Below, one piece after another: positions 13,033 through 13,086 of a DNA stretch of 13,086 bases. Where the stretch lies: positions 1 through 13,086 of the forward strand of contig CAJTSV010000104.1 of assembly GCA_910579075.1 (NCBI GenBank). The letters are read 5' to 3'. The notes under the pieces are model-generated. The model saw nothing but the letters and a program-made list of their open reading frames with translations, was not told the DNA's origin and did no database searches. Source of the stretch: an uncultured Eubacterium sp. GTDB lineage: Bacteria > Bacillota > Clostridia > Lachnospirales > Lachnospiraceae. A program made the position numbers and the translations under genes. How positions within the stretch are numbered: position 1 is the stretch's first letter; every line of letters begins with the position of its first letter.

Positions 13033-13086
13033 ATGAGGCTTTTAGTCGTTGAGGATGACCGCCTTTTGAACAATACTCTTTGCTAC
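13033..13086 (+). CDS. OmpR-family response regulator, N-terminal 18 codons only (runs off window)
   Basis: The visible residues MRLLVVEDDRLLNNTLCY match the start of receiver domains: a hydrophobic beta-1 strand (LLVVE) followed by the acidic pair D8/D9 that binds Mg2+ and the first helix. The phosphoacceptor aspartate and any output domain lie outside the window. AAAGGAAG (13018-13025) is 7 nt before the ATG. A histidine kinase gene would be expected downstream. Such two-component pairs are common cargo on clostridial ICEs (for example in front of antimicrobial-peptide transporters or van-type genes), but which one this is cannot be told from 18 residues. Confidence 0.75.
   Translation, partial: MRLLVVEDDRLLNNTLCY

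Overview
The window looks like a chromosomal segment from a Gram-positive, endospore-forming Firmicute, most likely of the Lachnospiraceae/Clostridia type. The evidence is gene content and order (a PrpC/PrkC phosphatase-kinase pair with PASTA repeats, RsgA, ThiN, a YlmC/YmxH sporulation-type PRC-barrel protein, NrdR, YqeG, a Firmicute-type EF-P), strong AGGAGG-type ribosome binding sites and sigma-A-like promoters. No rRNA gene, intact tRNA gene or CRISPR array was found.

Layout. (1) 38-5645, + strand: a tightly packed housekeeping run, rlmN - prpC (stp) - prkC - rsgA - thiN. It joins 23S rRNA/tRNA methylation, reversible Ser/Thr phosphorylation responding to cell-wall fragments, a ribosome-assembly GTPase and thiamine diphosphate synthesis. 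The rpe gene often found between rsgA and thiN in related genomes is absent. (2) 5646-6079: an AT-rich scar with a 36-codon orphan ORF, a short stretch resembling an antisense tRNA 5' half, a ~96-bp palindromic MITE-like element and a 12-bp in-frame tandem repeat. (3) 6080-9085, +: ychF, a YlmC/YmxH gene, then nrdR - yqeG - rpiB, with a sigma-A-like promoter and an inverted repeat in front of nrdR. (4) 9144-10261, +: efp under a near-consensus promoter, then an FlK-like hotdog thioesterase gene preceded by a 15-bp palindrome. A strong bidirectional terminator (10358-10391) separates it from the convergent S1-domain gene. (5) 10430-11350, - strand: a three-S1-domain RNA-binding protein with a structured leader. 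Divergent to it is a small P-loop kinase gene (11520-12038). (6) ~12006 to the end: debris of an integrative/conjugative-type element. It holds an antisense serine-recombinase fragment fused to the kinase 3' end, a truncated helix-turn-helix replication-type gene, a palindrome cluster that could be an oriT remnant, and the first 18 codons of an OmpR-type response regulator running off the end.

Most of the window is ordinary core genome. I did not find a clear new multi-gene system. The points most worth a second look are the kinase/recombinase junction, the palindrome cluster at 12791-12875, the double-hairpin leader of the S1 gene, the MITE-like element, and the operator-like repeats before nrdR, the thioesterase gene and the response regulator.
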